From positions 48,659,466-48,723,465 of the forward strand of contig OY743183.1 in assembly GCA_963555705.1 (NCBI GenBank): 64,000 nt of DNA. Reading direction: 5' to 3'. Source of the DNA: Ligustrum vulgare. Lineage: Eukaryota; Streptophyta; Magnoliopsida; Lamiales; Oleaceae. Below, one piece after another: positions 32,726-47,700 of the stretch. A program made the position numbers and the translations under genes. Every line of letters begins with the position of its first letter. Within the stretch, counting starts at the first letter, position 1. The notes below the pieces were generated by a model. That model was not told where the DNA came from, did no database searches, and saw only the letters and a list, made by a program, of their open reading frames with translations.

Positions 32726-35700
32726 CTGGAGTGAGAAAAAATAGGAAATTTAATTAATAACTCCAATACAATGAGAAAAGATGAATGCTGTTCTCCTGCC
32801 CGACGGACGGCAGTGGGTGGGGGCCCCACATGCAGGTGTGTGGGGCCCACTCCACTCCTGCCTGTGACGGGCAGGAGAATCATTCTCGAGAAAAGATTGT
32901 AACTCGCTCTATGCTGAGTAAAATACTATGACTTCTGCAAAACACGAATTCCATCAAAGGGAAAGATATACGTTAAAATGTCTATGTTAATTTACCCATG
33001 TTTGGTAGACAGCTTATAAACGGTTATTTATAAATAGCGATATGACAACATTTCGTTTGTCCTTTTTTAGAAATGTCAAAAATGGTGAGCGAGAATCTTT
33101 AATAAGCCGAAATTGTTGAAAAAAAAATAAAAAAATTGTCCAATGAGAGTATGAACAAATTTTACCAAACAGAGGCTTAGATAGAATGTTAAGTTCAGGT
33201 CAAGTGATGAATGAAGGTCTGTAGATAAATAAAAAAGAATAGCTAGTTTTCAGCTTTTTGGGCCCAGGCATGTTCCGTTCGAAATAATTGTTTTGAAGAT
33301 ATAGGAAAAATAAAGAGATGCTGAGGTAATTTGGAAGTACTTGCTAAAAAACAATCATAAATTTCAGAACATTAGTCGAATAACGGACAACTTTATTTAT
33401 TTGGAAGTCAATGCAAATAATTTCAATGTTCAATGTGTCTTCAAGTTATATCATTTTTCAACTATTTAACCATTTCAAATTTCCAATGTCAGCAGGATTA
33501 GTCAACATTTATACATTTTGATGCAACAACACAATGTTATTTGTTATTTGTGACAGACTTCTTCAACTATAGATAAAACTTTAGTTTATTTGGTTCATGA
33601 TTATACCATGGGTACATTTTTGACATAATTACATGACCTAAAGGAATGACAATAGTTAAAATGGTATGATTACGTTACTTTTTTTGGAAAAGAACTAATT
33701 TCAAAAAATTTAAATTCCATAACTATTTAACCAAAAATCAGAGTGCATACCTGAATCCTTTCCAGTTTTTCAAGTGCATCTTTCAATGTTTGAGTCATCA
33801 AACAGTACTTTGAAAGAAGAGTTTGTGCTGCGGGTTTGTCACCTTGAGCTTGCAGCATGAGAATCTCCCGACTCAAGTTCTCAACCACATCTTCAACCTT
33901 AAGAGAAAATAAAATACATGCATCAGTTGGGTTCAATTCAAATGATTTCGAGGGAATCTTGAACAGATCATACCTTATCAAAGTCGACTGAGAATGTTCC
34001 ACTGGGGTGTAAGACGAAAGCACCCCTGTCAAATAAATAGTTAAACTGCAGTGCTTGCCCTTTCCTGATCACATTGACAAAAAATGGTGCTTAATGGGAG
34101 TAATTGTAGATGTAAATCAATATTGGAAGATAAAAAATTTACCCGTGAGCTTCCTCTAAGCCAAAACGTACTGAGCGGAAACATCCTGCCAGAAAAGAAA
34201 CATACATGGATTTGACCAATGTCTTCGGAAGTAAATCCTGTCCCAAGACGAGAAAATATCAGTGTGTGATAAAATCGTTCTAGGACTTCGAAGATTTCAT
34301 TATATTTGAAAGCAGGAGTTCATTTCAGTTAGGAATCTAGATCAATTATTCTCTGGTCCTGACTCCCTAATCAATCATCTCCACAGAGCCATATGCATTG
34401 TCAAGACTCAAGATTATTATTGATTGGAAGACCATTACAAAAAGAAGCCTGATGAAAACCAGTAAAAGACGAAAAGCTTCAAAATTTATTAGAACGCAAT
34501 TTGAATTCTTGTCTTCAACAAATCAGCAGACCTTGTAAGACTACGATGAAAAGAAGCAGATAGAATCTTGGGGGACAATCCTATTGCCAGCAGTCGCGAT
34601 GATCCGGTTTCAGAAATGGTCTATGCAGGAGCAGTTCAAAGATCTACAGATTGGGTGTAATCATAGCTGAATTGGAGTTGAAGGGCTGCCTCTTCATTTG
34701 TGGAATATACACGTTTTTAAGGTGATAGGGAACCTTTGTGGTGGATTAATAGACATCGATCATGCAACTGCAGAGTTGAAATTTCTTCCTCATGCTAGGC
34801 TGCAGCTAAGAGGCAACGCAGGAGGCTTTATTAAGGAGAAACTGGTGCTGCCTTGCGATGGTCAATTTATATGTTTGAAGTTTTTTAAACTTAATGACAG
34901 AAGGTACAGATTTCATGGAACCTGCAACACTAAATGGCATCAGAAGAAAGAGGTTGAAGACGGTGACGTGGCAGTTAAGGATTTTCAATGCCCAGTTGGC
35001 GATATTCTTCAGGAACAGATGAAGGACAATCCAACCCCAATGACGTGGGAATATGGCTCTAGCAGTAATGATGGTTCAGCTATAGAAGGTAGGGCCATAA
35101 TGAACTATAACCTAGATAATACGCAATTAACGCAGATCTATTGTTGTAAATGGATTCTTGGGAATATAAATCGTCAGCCTAGAAACTTGGTACCTTTTTC
35201 CTTTATCATTTCTTTTCATCGGAAGGATGCCTTTTCTAAGGGGACGCAGAAGAAGAGAATTCAACTCTGTCTACCTTTTCCAGTTTGGGATTTTGGTTAT
35301 TCTGAGTCCGATTTGATTGCCAGCCCATCTTCACAAACCCACCTGCTCATAAGCCCTTATGAAGAAGCCCAATTGCCCACTAGCCTATCGCCAGAAGTTC
35401 TATCTTCACAATCTGAATCCACTCTGGGCTTACAGAATATGGAGGAAATCCAGATGTCACATTCAGAACCCATTAAGACAGCTAAAAAATGGGCTATTAA
35501 AAATACAAAGCTGAAAAGAATTAAGCCCAAACAGATTGGGGACTTTACTCGTGGAAAAATCCTAAGGTGGAACGAATTCAGGTTAAATCCAGCAAAAGGA
35601 AATCAGGTGAAGATACTAAAAGCAACGGACGAGCCTGGGGATGCTGACGATGAAACCGAAGAAAATAAAAGCCTCCAAGTATATTACAGAGACAGGAGCA

Positions 35701-38700
35701 GAAGGAGATTTGGAGAATTTGGCGAAAACACAACTTTTTCCCGCAGTACTGCGGAGATGGAACAGACTATCAACGAGGAATGTTTTGATGATAATCTTGA
35801 TGAACTTCAGATTGTCGAGGGACTGGATTCTTCTTCTTCTGTAGTTTATAGTTCAGATATAGATGAAGATATCTCATCAGTGTCAGATTCAGTGGAAGCA
35901 TCAAAGGATATCTTGCCGGATGTTAAATTTCTTCTGGCCGAGAGGGATGAACGTGGGGAAGGTATTGGATTAACCCCACATACTGAAGTTGGTGCAGACA
36001 CGCAGAACAATAAAGGCTCTAGAGAAGAAGAGACTAAGAATCTGATTTCGAAAAACATGGAGGTTGAAGATGTTGCACATAGCAAGAAGGGTTCAATAAT
36101 CGGAGATGATTTAGGGGAATGGACAGAAATACAAGATGTTCTGACACAGATGGGTATCCAGATGGTGTCTTCTGTTCAAGAACAAAACCCGTACAGAAGC
36201 ATAATCAACAAAAAAGGTCACAGGGAGCTACAGAATCTGCAATTCAATGTGAATTATGGGAAGAGCAGACTTTGTAAAGGGAAAAACACAAGGTTATCAT
36301 GAAGATGTGTTCTTGGAATGTAAGGGGTACAGGTTCTACCTCTAAAAGAAGGGCCATAAAGGAGGTTTTAAATAAGATAAATCCAGATATAGTAGTATTA
36401 CAGGAAACAAAAAGAGAAGTACTTGATAGAAAGTTCATGGGCTGCATTTGGAGATCGAGGTTTAAAGAATGGGTTGGACTTCCCTCAGTAGGTAGGGCAG
36501 GAGGTATGATGATAGCTTGGGATACTAGACGTATAAGGGTGATTGATTCTTTGATTGGGGAATTTTCCATTTCTATTTTGATTGAAATGGAAGGAAGGGA
36601 AAAGTGGTGGTTTACGGGTATTTATGGACCCAACATCTACAGTGGAAGGGAAAAATTTTGGGACGAGATAGTTGGACTAAGCACTTTATGTGGAGATTAT
36701 TGTTGTCTGGGGGGTGATTTTAATGTGGTAAGGAGGGTTGATGAGAAGTTCAACAGCCATACAAATACAAGAAGCATGAAATTGTTTGATACTTTGGTTA
36801 GGGAACTGAGCCTAAGAGATCCATCTCTGAATGGTGGGCAATTTACGAGGTCTAATTTTAGGGAAGTTCCCATTTGTTGTAAGTTAGACAGGTTTCTGTT
36901 CTGTAATCAATGGACAGAACTTTTTCCCTATTGTAGACAGGAAGTGGCTGTGAGGGTGGTCTCAGATCATTGCCCGATTGTTCTGGACTCAAATCCACCT
37001 AAATGGGGACCTACACATTTTCGGTTTGAAAATGCTTGGCTAACACACAAATCTTTTGGGAAGGATTTTGCAGAATGGTGGGCTGAACCAGGGGAGTTTG
37101 GTTGGGAAGGTTATTGTTTTATGAAAAAGTTACAAAAAATAAAACGAAAATTGAAATTGTGGAAAAATGAGGTGTTTGGTGATAGAAGACTGATTAGAAG
37201 TGTGTTAGAATGAAGAATCACAACTCTGGACAACGAGGAATTGAATGGTCGCTGGAATAATCAGTTAAAAGAAGAAAGGGAGTCTATCAAATGCGAATGG
37301 CAGCAATTGGTTTTTGAAGATGAGAGAGCGTTAAGAATGAAATCCAAGTTTAAATGGGCTAAAGAAGGGGATGCAAATTCTAAGCTTTTCCACAGCTTAA
37401 TGAATGTTAGAAAATCCAGAAATTACATGTTGAAGTTAGAAAAAGAAGATGGGCAGGTTGTGGAAACAGATAGAGAAATTAATGAAGAAATTGTTGGTTT
37501 TTTTAGTTCGCTTTACACTTCGGCAGCAACTCCTTTTTTAGGCTTTGAAGGTCTTGAATGGTAGGAAATTTCACAATCCTTGGCGGAATGGCTTGAAAGG
37601 CCGTTTGATGAAGATGAGGTTAAAAGGGCCGTGTTTGCATGTGATGGAGACAAAGCACCTGGACCTGACGGGTTTACATTAGCACTTTTCAAATCTCAAT
37701 GGGAAATTATGAAAGATGACCTGATGAAGGTTTTTGCAGAATTCGAGAGAAATGGGGTGGTAAATGGGATAACAAATGAAACATATATTTGTTTAATCCC
37801 GAAAAAATTGAGTTGTGGAAGAGTGAAGGATTATCGGCCTATCAGTCTTGTAACTAGCTTATACAAGATTATTTCTAAAGTATTATCTTTGAGACTTAGA
37901 GAAGTTTTGGGTGATACCATATCAGATTCGCAAGGGGCGTTTGTAGGAGGCAGACAGATTCTTGACGTCATTTTAGTGGCCAATGAGGTTGTAGAAGACT
38001 ACAGATGCTCTAAGAAAAAAGGGGTGGTGTTCAAAATAGACTTTGAGAAGGCTTATGACTATGTGGAGTGGCAATTTCTTGATTTTGTATTAAAGCGAAA
38101 AGGATTTAAGGATAAATGGAGAAAATGGATTATGGGTCGCCTATCTTCAGTTTCATATTCTGTGTTCATTAACGGCAGACCTACTGGAAAATTTAGAGGA
38201 TCAAGGGGTCTTAGACAAGGGGATCCCTTGTCACCTTTTTTGTTTACATTGGTTGTAGATGTTTTGGGGAGGTTGGTGGACAAGGCAAACTAAAATTTAA
38301 TTATTAGGGGGTTTTCTGTGGGTAAAGAAAAGGTTGTTGTTTCCCATCTACAATTTGCTGATGACACATTGTTCTTCTTGAACGCAAATAATCAAGAAAT
38401 TCAGAACTTGTTGATGATTTTGAAGGCCTTTTGTACTCTATCAGGATTGAGGGTAAATCTGCATAAAAGCCAACTGCTGGGGATTAATGTGGAGGATAGT
38501 TGGTTGGATGAGTTAGCTGGGGTATTGGATTGTGAGGTAGGCTCTTGGCCTATTAAATATTTAGGAATGCCTCTAGGTGATAATCCGAGAAAAAGCATTT
38601 TCTGGGAACCGATTATTGCAAAGGTGGCCAAGAGATTGGGAGGATGGAAAAATGCATATCTCTCTAGAGGAGGAAGACTTACACTCATACAATCTGTTTT

Positions 38701-41700
38701 ATCGTCGATGCCCATTTATTACTTGTCCATATTCAAGGCACCGTTATGGTCTTAAACAATTTAGAGAAGTTGATGAGGGATTTTCTTTGGGAGGGCGGAG
38801 ATTTAAATGGTAGTGATCATTTGGTTGCTTGGGACATTGTTTGTCGTTCAAAGGCAAAAGGTGGCTTGGGAATAGGGGACTTGAAAGTCAGAAACAAAGC
38901 ATTATTGATGAAGTGGCTGTGGAGATTTCCTTTGGAAACTAATACTCTATGGTTTAGAGTTGTTAAAAGTAGATATGGTATTCAAGAAAATCAATGGGAT
39001 TCTAGACTGGGGGAGAGACTGACTTTTAGAGGACCTTGGAAAGGTATAGCTTCTCTTTATAAAGAATTCTCAAGATTTGTCAAATTGAAGGTGGGTAATG
39101 GAAGGATCATAAGATTTTGGAAAGATATTTGGGTGGGTAATAAGCCTTTGGAAGAGGATTTTATTGTTTTAGTAGGAATTTCTTCTTTGCAAAATGGGAA
39201 AATATACGATTTTCTAGATACAGAAGGCGAGGGGATGAGTACTAGTGTCTCTTGGAACCTGCACTTTAAGAGAAATCTGCTAGACAGGGAGATACCAAAA
39301 CTAATTGAGTTGTTGAATATATTGGATAACAGGAGCGTTTGTCATAACTTAGAAGATAGAAGAGTCTGGTTGGGAGATAGCTCAGAAATCTTCACTTGTA
39401 AATCAGCTTTTGAATGCTTGAAGGAGTCGACACATCATCTGTTGAACTCTAGGTTCAAGTATATTTAGAAAAGTCCCGTGCCTTCAAAAGTTAAAGTTTC
39501 CACTTGGTTATTATTACGGGAACGAGTGAATGTTCATGAACTCCTACAAATAAGGCGGCCTTATCTTTCTATGTTGCCTGGATGGTGTGTGTTGTGTAAA
39601 AAACACGATGAAACTTTGGACCATTTGTTTTTACATTGTGAGTTCTCTGTTCAGTTTTGGAATAGTTTGTTTAAAGAATTCAAGGTGCAATGGGTACGTC
39701 AACAACGTTGTTCAGAGTTTTTGATCTCTTTTATCTCAAGTGACAAGATGAAACAAAAGTTGTGGAATGTCAGTGCCATGGCTATTTGTTGGGTGATTTG
39801 GTTAGAGCGGAATAAGAGAATCTTTGATGACATAGAGGATTCTTATGGAAATTTGTGGGATAAAGTTAGATATTGGACAGCTATTTTGTTATTCAATGTA
39901 AAAGAATTTAGAGGAATTTTATTTGCCGACTTAGTTAGAGACTGGAGCTTTTTGTTGAAGGGATAGAATTTTCTTCTCTTTTTATTGTCCGACTTTCATC
40001 GGAGTGACTTGTATCCTTCCCATCATTATCATTAATATAATTGTTTCTTTTCAAAAAAATAAAAATTTATTTTTATGGATTGTATTATAGAAATAGGTAC
40101 TATATATTGCATGTTGAATTGAATTTATCCAAGAAAAAAGAATAAAGAAACTAGAATTCTTCAGTGTAACTGATTAAATAGCCCTACCACTGACCATTTA
40201 AAGAGCAAAAACCAACAAGAAATAACAATTAAATAGCTAAATATACCTTGTTAATAAAAAAATTTAGGGCCCAGAGGCCAACAATGTCGGCTTTAGCTTT
40301 CTTCCAAAGCGGAGTGAAGTTCTTGCAACTCCTGTATCGTAGAACAAAAAATCTTCAGCTCACAACAAAGGAGTTAAAAAACAGAAGCAACCAAAGAAAG
40401 GATTCTAAGTCTTAAATATTTAAAAAGATGGTGAAATTAATCACAGTTTTCTTGTTCAATACATATGTAGATGTATACAGACTGGTTCAACCCACCCACC
40501 CCCAAAAGAAAGAAAGAAAGAAAGAAGAAAAGAAGAGAACATTTGACTTGGGCTTAAGAAATAGGTCAAACTACAGTAAGAACGATTGGAAGTACAAATA
40601 CCTACATATAACAATGGAAAAAAGATGATGATCCACATCGTTTATGATTTTGCATATTTACTCTCATTTACAGCACAGAAAGTACGATCCATTTGTCAAC
40701 CCTAAGGGTAAAAGCAAATATTAAAAACTGAACATGTCATTTGAGAGTTTACTGGAAAATATGGAATTTTATTAAATTCCAGACACAAGAAAGAAGTTCG
40801 ATCATAGAATAGTAAAAACCTAAAGATATTGAAAGATTTTTTTATTTGTCCAAGAGAGAATTTATTTGTAATATAATTTGGAACAAAAAACCATATAAAT
40901 ACAACTCCCGTTCTACTTTGCAAGAGAAATAGATTGGGTTCAATTCCATAATCGTTTAAAAAATAAATACTGTAGAGACATGCTGAACAGGTGAAGTAAT
41001 GATTGCAAAAGTGCAACTACAAAACTGACCAATCTCACTGTAGACTTTTTCCCATTTGGAAGCGTTATTGTATGAGGTCCAATTCCATGGCAGCACTCAT
41101 GACATATGGTGTGAGTGAAGAAAGAGTCGAAGTCTACAAGTTCCCGTTGTTCCTTTGCTATGCATACATCCGCTATAGGCTGAAGAATAAGTTTGAAACT
41201 GTTTAAGAGAAGCTGCAGACCTGTTAAAAACTAAATACTATACAAAAACAAATCTTTAGTCTTCTAAATCATGTTTAATTTAAGAGTCAGCATAGACATG
41301 CATCTCTGATAGATTATTGCTAAAAATTAAATTTAAATAAATAAATAGACATGATCCTCTCTAACAACTATAGCTTTTAGATGAAATATTTAACATGGTA
41401 TTGAGCAAGCAAAAGACATGCGTCCAACTCTTGCCACATCTGTATATAAGTTCTTTAGAATTTCTTGTATTGTTTTTTCATGGATTAGCATCACATCCCC
41501 TCTCTTTCCTATTCAAAGATCAGCCCCCGGCTCTGTGTTTTCACATCGATGGACAACAAATGAATATTCATGTACTATCCCTTGTTGGTCCCGAGGGACG
41601 GAGGGGTTTTTCTCTTCATTAATTAGGGATAAGTGCTGGCACGTTAAAAAAAAAAAAAAAAAAAGAACTCATTGACAAAGAAGAATTTGGATCTCAGTCC

Positions 41701-44700
41701 ACCCAATTGTGGCAAATAAATGCTAAAGTAGATTAGTCGGTAACTCCCAGGGCTCACTAAAACAGGCGGTACTCTGCGAAAGACTATTGATTGACCGTTG
41801 CTCTTGTTCATGAATCCTTTTCTAGTGGACTTGGCTAGCATAGCTAATAGGCTAGCTTCCTTTTCAATTTGTCATCTCGATGATTTATCCATTTCACCAA
41901 GAGTGAGGCTTTCCCACTAATCCGCGTATAGATTCCTGTCCTAGCCCTGTCTTATCTTATGGTTTCCTTTTTTTTCCCCCTTCTGGTGGTAAGACCGACG
42001 ACTACACTAAGGAACAAGTTAGCATACTTTGTTTTTTTTCGATCAATAAAAGGACGGATTGGAATGGAATATAAATAGTTCGCCTATGGCAAAATCATAA
42101 CTGTATTCATTCTGTTTTTCCATCTTGATCCGTGATCAGAGCTTTAGTTCTTCTATTTGAGTTCTTATATAATATCCAACCTATCATTTTAAAGCACGAA
42201 GTTACCTGATGTTCGCTACGACTAATAAGGCCAGAGAGATGTTATTCTTTCAATGCCAATGCCTATATTATATCCCCAGCGACTACCACCCATTTATAAA
42301 ATTGTTCACAAGTCATGCCTTCAATAATAATAAATAATAAATTAATACTAGTATGCACGTGAGAGGACGTGTAAGACTAAATTTGAATAAATAAATATTC
42401 TCATCTAACAGCTTAAGCTAAGCTTTAAACTGAGATCGTTAAAATTATATATCATCAGGAAAAAATCATGAAAAGATTGGAAACAATACATACTTTGCCT
42501 CCGAAACATTCTTGAGCATGACCATAGATGTTCCTCTATCTTTAACTATTCGTTCATCATTTGGAAGATTAAATGCAACAGTTTGAGGGCCCTTCACATC
42601 CTGTCACAAGGATGAATCAATAGTACCTCGTTTTCTAAGCTTGACCAAGATATCAGGAGTAACGATAAAGCATGCAAACTTTTGGTAAAAGAATATGCTG
42701 AAACAGAAACATGTGAACTAACAATTTTATTATAAAAATTCATGTTTAGTACACTATTTAAACTGTACAGAAATTCCAGTTTAGTAAACTCTAATTTAAT
42801 TCATCAAGTAGTTTAAAGAGAAATCCAATGGAAATAAATCCCAGCTGATTAACGTACTTTTGAGCCTCAGTCTTCTGGCTAACATAGTAAGAGTAAATAT
42901 TCCTACTAAATTCAACAAGCTATTCATTTCGAATGGTGGAGGTAACTATAAACACCATGGCTATCAAGCTTCCATGTCAAAGTTCAACATAAAATCAACT
43001 TTTAGGCGAAGATTCGATTGTCTTCCTTTTCAGCTGTCATACGGTTCACCTAGCAGAGCCATTGTTGCAATATTCTGAATTAAAGAGTCTCTAACATTAG
43101 TTCAGAAGTTTTTTATTTTATAAAATAAAAGAATGACTCACTGAAGCTCAAATTGTTCAGAAACTCAGCAGCATAAAAGTAGGATGTCAGTATAGCTTTG
43201 ATATCTAGAAAATTCTCCAGAATGATTACCCAAAAGAGGATTATCTGGAATATTATAGTACTCACCCCAGCTTTATAAACAAGCTGGATGACCCGAATAG
43301 GGGACTCAATCACATCTTCTGACTTGTAAATATTGTCCATTGGAAGATTCTTCTCCAAAACCTAGTACAGCAAACCCTTTGTAAAGAGAAGAATGAAAAT
43401 AACAAAATAAGGTGGTGACTGACAATGAATATATTAATAAAGCACCTGCAGATGATCACCAAACAGTTTAACTTGAGCAGTTGCCTCATCGTCCTTGACT
43501 CTAATGAATGCCTCAAAAGTGGCCTACGGGAAAATTGTAATATCAGGTATTCATGTCACGTGCATAAAAAAGAAAATATGATACACATAAAGAAGTTTTT
43601 TATGTATCAAAGTAATCTTTCACAAGTGATAATGCATACGAGCATTTGTCTCCTTTCACAAGATTATTCTCATCATAATTGATATTAAGTTACGGGCATT
43701 CTTAAGCATCTCATCGTTCAAACTTTTTATTTATGTCATAGTCTGCCTCAAATACTAATAGAGAGAGAAAGGCAGATGTATAGACAGTTTAACATTCAAC
43801 ATTACCTTGTATCCAAAAAGTGCGTCTTCATATGTCTCATACGGGCCAATAGTTATGTCAAGCTTAGAATCCTCGAAGACAAGAACAAGAAAAAATCAGA
43901 TTGTAAAATGCACCTAGAAAACACAATCTGATTTGTTTTGAGGCTTCCGTGTCATCAAACAAAAGGAGAACAATGTTATTTTTATGACCAATCTATCAAG
44001 ATAAAACTGCAAAAAGCAGACAAGTAGCATATATGTTTGATAGAAACTCCCTGTTCCGTCCTTCTTTGTTTAGATAAAGATAAAGAATTAGACTCCAAGA
44101 ATGGAGGATCTATGAAAGGAATTATACATACTTCTTGCTTCGACTTCTCAGCTAATCATTTTGTTAGCCATTATTTCAATAGTGGCATCAATTAGTCAAA
44201 AGTTTGGCAAAGTTTGGCATCAATTAGTCAAAAATGGAGCACTTGAATTTCCACCATAGATGTGGAAATTAAATTGATGGTTGTGATTCATTCTCTTAGC
44301 CTATAAATAGGCATGCTTCATTTTGTTTTTAGAACATCAAGTAGAAGAGAACAATTCCTTTGTTTTCTCTTGTGAGAGTTTGTAGTACTTGAGCATTTGG
44401 AGAGGTGCACTTGTAAAGTGTTCTTCTTTTGTAGTTTGTGAGAAAGAGTGTTTGTTTGGTGAGGTAGAGATATTTGTATTCCACATTTGTCATATTAGTG
44501 GAAATTTGGAATCTCCCTCCGTGGACGTAGGCAATTTGCTGAACCACGTAAATCTTGTGTTGTTCTCTTTCTCTTTCAAATTCGTTATTTCTATTTTTGC
44601 ATTGGTCGAACCGTCGGTTAATTCGCTTCCGCACAACAATTGGTATCAGAGACTTGACTCTCTTAAAATTCTAAGTATGCTCTGTGGTTGCAGCACTGAC

Positions 44701-47700
44701 TGATCTTCCACATCGGAAAAGATTTCTTGAGAACAGGGATCTTGGTATATATTTTTTTTGAGATTTTTTTTGAAAAATGTCTAAAAATTCCTCGACTACA
44801 CCGACGGAGACTGAGGACCCACCTCCAGCCATTTTAGATGGATCTTCAAGGCCCACCGTGTCTTCAACAAGAACAGTGGTAACTAATGCAAAAATAGACG
44901 TGGAAAAATTTGATGGCACAAATAACTTTACTATGTGGCAATGTGAAGTTATGGATGCGCTATTTCAACAAGAGCTAGACATTGCTCTTGAAGAAGATAA
45001 GCCAGCTGACATGGATGATCTAGAATGGACAAGAATCAATCGGAGTGCCTGTGTGATCATCCGTTCGTGTCTCACCAGAGAGCAAAAGTTCCCATATATG
45101 ATGGAGAAATCGGCAAGCAAATTATGGAAGGAGTTGGAGAAGCAGTTTATATCAAAAAGCTGTCAAAACAGACTCTATTTGAAGAAGAAGTTATTTCGCT
45201 TCCGATATCAACCTGGCACAACTATGTACAACCATATTACTGAGTTCAAGAAATTGGTAGCTGAGTTGATAAATCTTGAAGAATCTTTCAAGGATGAAGA
45301 TAAGGCCTTGTTGCTCTTGACTTCTCTTCCCGATGAATATGAACACCTTGTCACTACGATACTTCATGGAAAGGATGAAATTACTTTTGATGAAGTATGT
45401 GCTGCTTTGTACAACAATGAGATCCGAAAGAAGGATCAAAAGGAACATGGAAGTTCAGCAGGAGAAGCCTATACTATAAGAGGTCGTGCTCAAAGTCGTA
45501 ATCCTGGGAGAAGGGGCAGATCTCGTTCGAAGGGCAAGCCTGCTAAAGATGAATGCGCCTTCTGTCATGAAAAAGGTCATTGGAAGAAGGATTGTCCAAA
45601 GCTGAAGAACAAAGACAAGGTTAAAGGTATTGCTGGAGCTACTTCAGAAGCCAATATAGCCAAGTGTGAAGATGATGAGTCAGAATTTGTTCTAGCTAGT
45701 ACATCAAGTATATCTCACTCAGACGAATGGATTATGGATTCGGGTTGCACTTATCACATGTGTCCCAACAGGGAGTGGTTCTTCAAACTCGAAGAACTAA
45801 ATGGTGGTGTTGTTTACCTCGGCAATGATGAGATCTTGCAAACAACAGGGATAGGTTCAATCCGTTTGAGATGTCATGATGGATCAACTAGAATTCTGAC
45901 AGACGTAAGGTATGTACCAGATTTGAGTAAGAATCTCATCTCCGTGGGAGCCTTAGAATCTAAAGGCTTGTTCGTGACTATACGAGATGGAGTTCTGAAA
46001 ATTGCTAAAGGCGCACTCGTGGTAATGAAAGGCATTAGGAGAAATAATTTGTATTACTTCCAAGGTAATACAGTTATTAGATTGGCGGCTACAGCATCAG
46101 GAGAAGACGAAGATTCAGAAATCACAAAACTTTGGCACATGCGGTTGGGACATGCTGGTGAAAAAGCTATGCAAACTCTAGTGAAGCAAGGCCTATTGAA
46201 AGGAGCAAAAACATGCAAGATGGATTTTTGCAAACATTGTGTTTTGGGAAAACAGACAAAAGTAAAGTTTAGTAGTGCAATCCATAATACAGAAGGTATT
46301 CTGGACTATGTTCACTCAGACGTGTGGGGACCTACAAGGACATCTTCCTTGGGAGGTATGCACTATTTTGTTACTTTTGTCGATGATTTTTCCAGAAGAG
46401 TTTGGGTGTATCTGATGAAGACAAAAGATGAAGTATTAGATCGTTTTCTTATATGGAAGAAAATGATGGAGACGTAGACGGGCAGAAAAATCAAACGACT
46501 CAGATCAGACAATGGTGGAGAATACAAGAGTGATCCTTTTCTTAAAATCTGCCAAGATGAAGGTATTATGCGACACTTCACAGTCAGAAATACACCACAG
46601 CAGAATGGGGTGGCTGAACGCATGAATCGAACATTGCTGGAGAAGGTTCGATGTATGTTGTCTAATGCTGGATTGGACAAGAAATTTTGGGCTGAGGCAG
46701 TAATATATGCGAGTCATCTCATTAATCGTTTACCATCTGCTGCCATTGGAAATAAGACACCTATAGAGGTTTGGTATGGAAAACCTGCTACTGACTATGA
46801 TTCTTTACATGTTTTTGGTTCCACTGCATTCTACCATGTAAAAGAATCTAAGTTGGATCCAAGAGCTAAGAAAGCACTGTTTATGGGGATCAGCTCTGGA
46901 GTAAAGGGATATCGCTTATGGTGTCCTGATATGAAGAAGATAATTCTTAGCAGGGATGTCACTTTTGATGAATCCGCTATGTTGAAAAAAGTGACCGAGG
47001 GTGCTCAGCAGCAGGTGGAGCAAGTTCCGCAACAGGTGGAGTTTGATGCAACTTTGATTGACCCAGCAGGTGAAACTCCAATAGCAGAGGAGTATGTTGA
47101 AGAACAACAAGAAGAGGAGGTTTCAACCCAAGAACCTCCATCGCAACCGAGATCAATTGCAGTTGATAGGCCACGAAGAGAAATTCGAAAACCTGCTCGA
47201 TTTGTTGATATGGTGGCCTATGCACTTCCAATTGTAGATGATGATGTTCCTTCTACTTACAAAGAAGCTGTCAGAAGTTCTGAAAATGATCAGTGGAAGG
47301 AAGCTGTGGCAGATGAAATGCAGTCCCTTCAGAAGAACAAAACGTGGGAGCTAGCTCAACTTCCGAAGGATAAGAAGGCAATTGGGTGCAAATGGGTATT
47401 TACAAAGAAAGAAGGATTTCCTGACAAGAACGAGGTTCGCTTCAAGGCACGGTTGGTGGCTAAAGGCTACGCTCAGAAGGAAGGAATTGATTATAATGAA
47501 GTATTTTCTCCAGTTGTGAAACATTCTTCCATTCGTATTTTATTGGCCTTGGTAGTGCAGTTTGACTTGGAACTAGTTCAACTTGATGTGAAGACCGCCT
47601 TTCTGCACGGTGATTTGGAAGAGGAAATCTATATGACTCAGCCAGAAGGATTCAGGGTTGCTGGAAAAGAAAATTGGGTTTGTAAATTGAGCAAATCGCT

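Larger units (their letters stand above)
34491..40061 (+). mobile_element. L1-like LINE, near full length
   Basis: The element has ORF1, ORF2 (endonuclease, RT, zf-RVT) and an A-rich 3' end at 40050-40061. AAAATTTATT occurs at 34481-34490 and 40062-40071, a probable 10-bp target duplication. It sits antisense in an intron of the NUDT3-like gene. Coding frames are broken by four stops and one frameshift in ORF2 and one stop at the start of ORF1, so it cannot move on its own. Confidence 0.9.
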
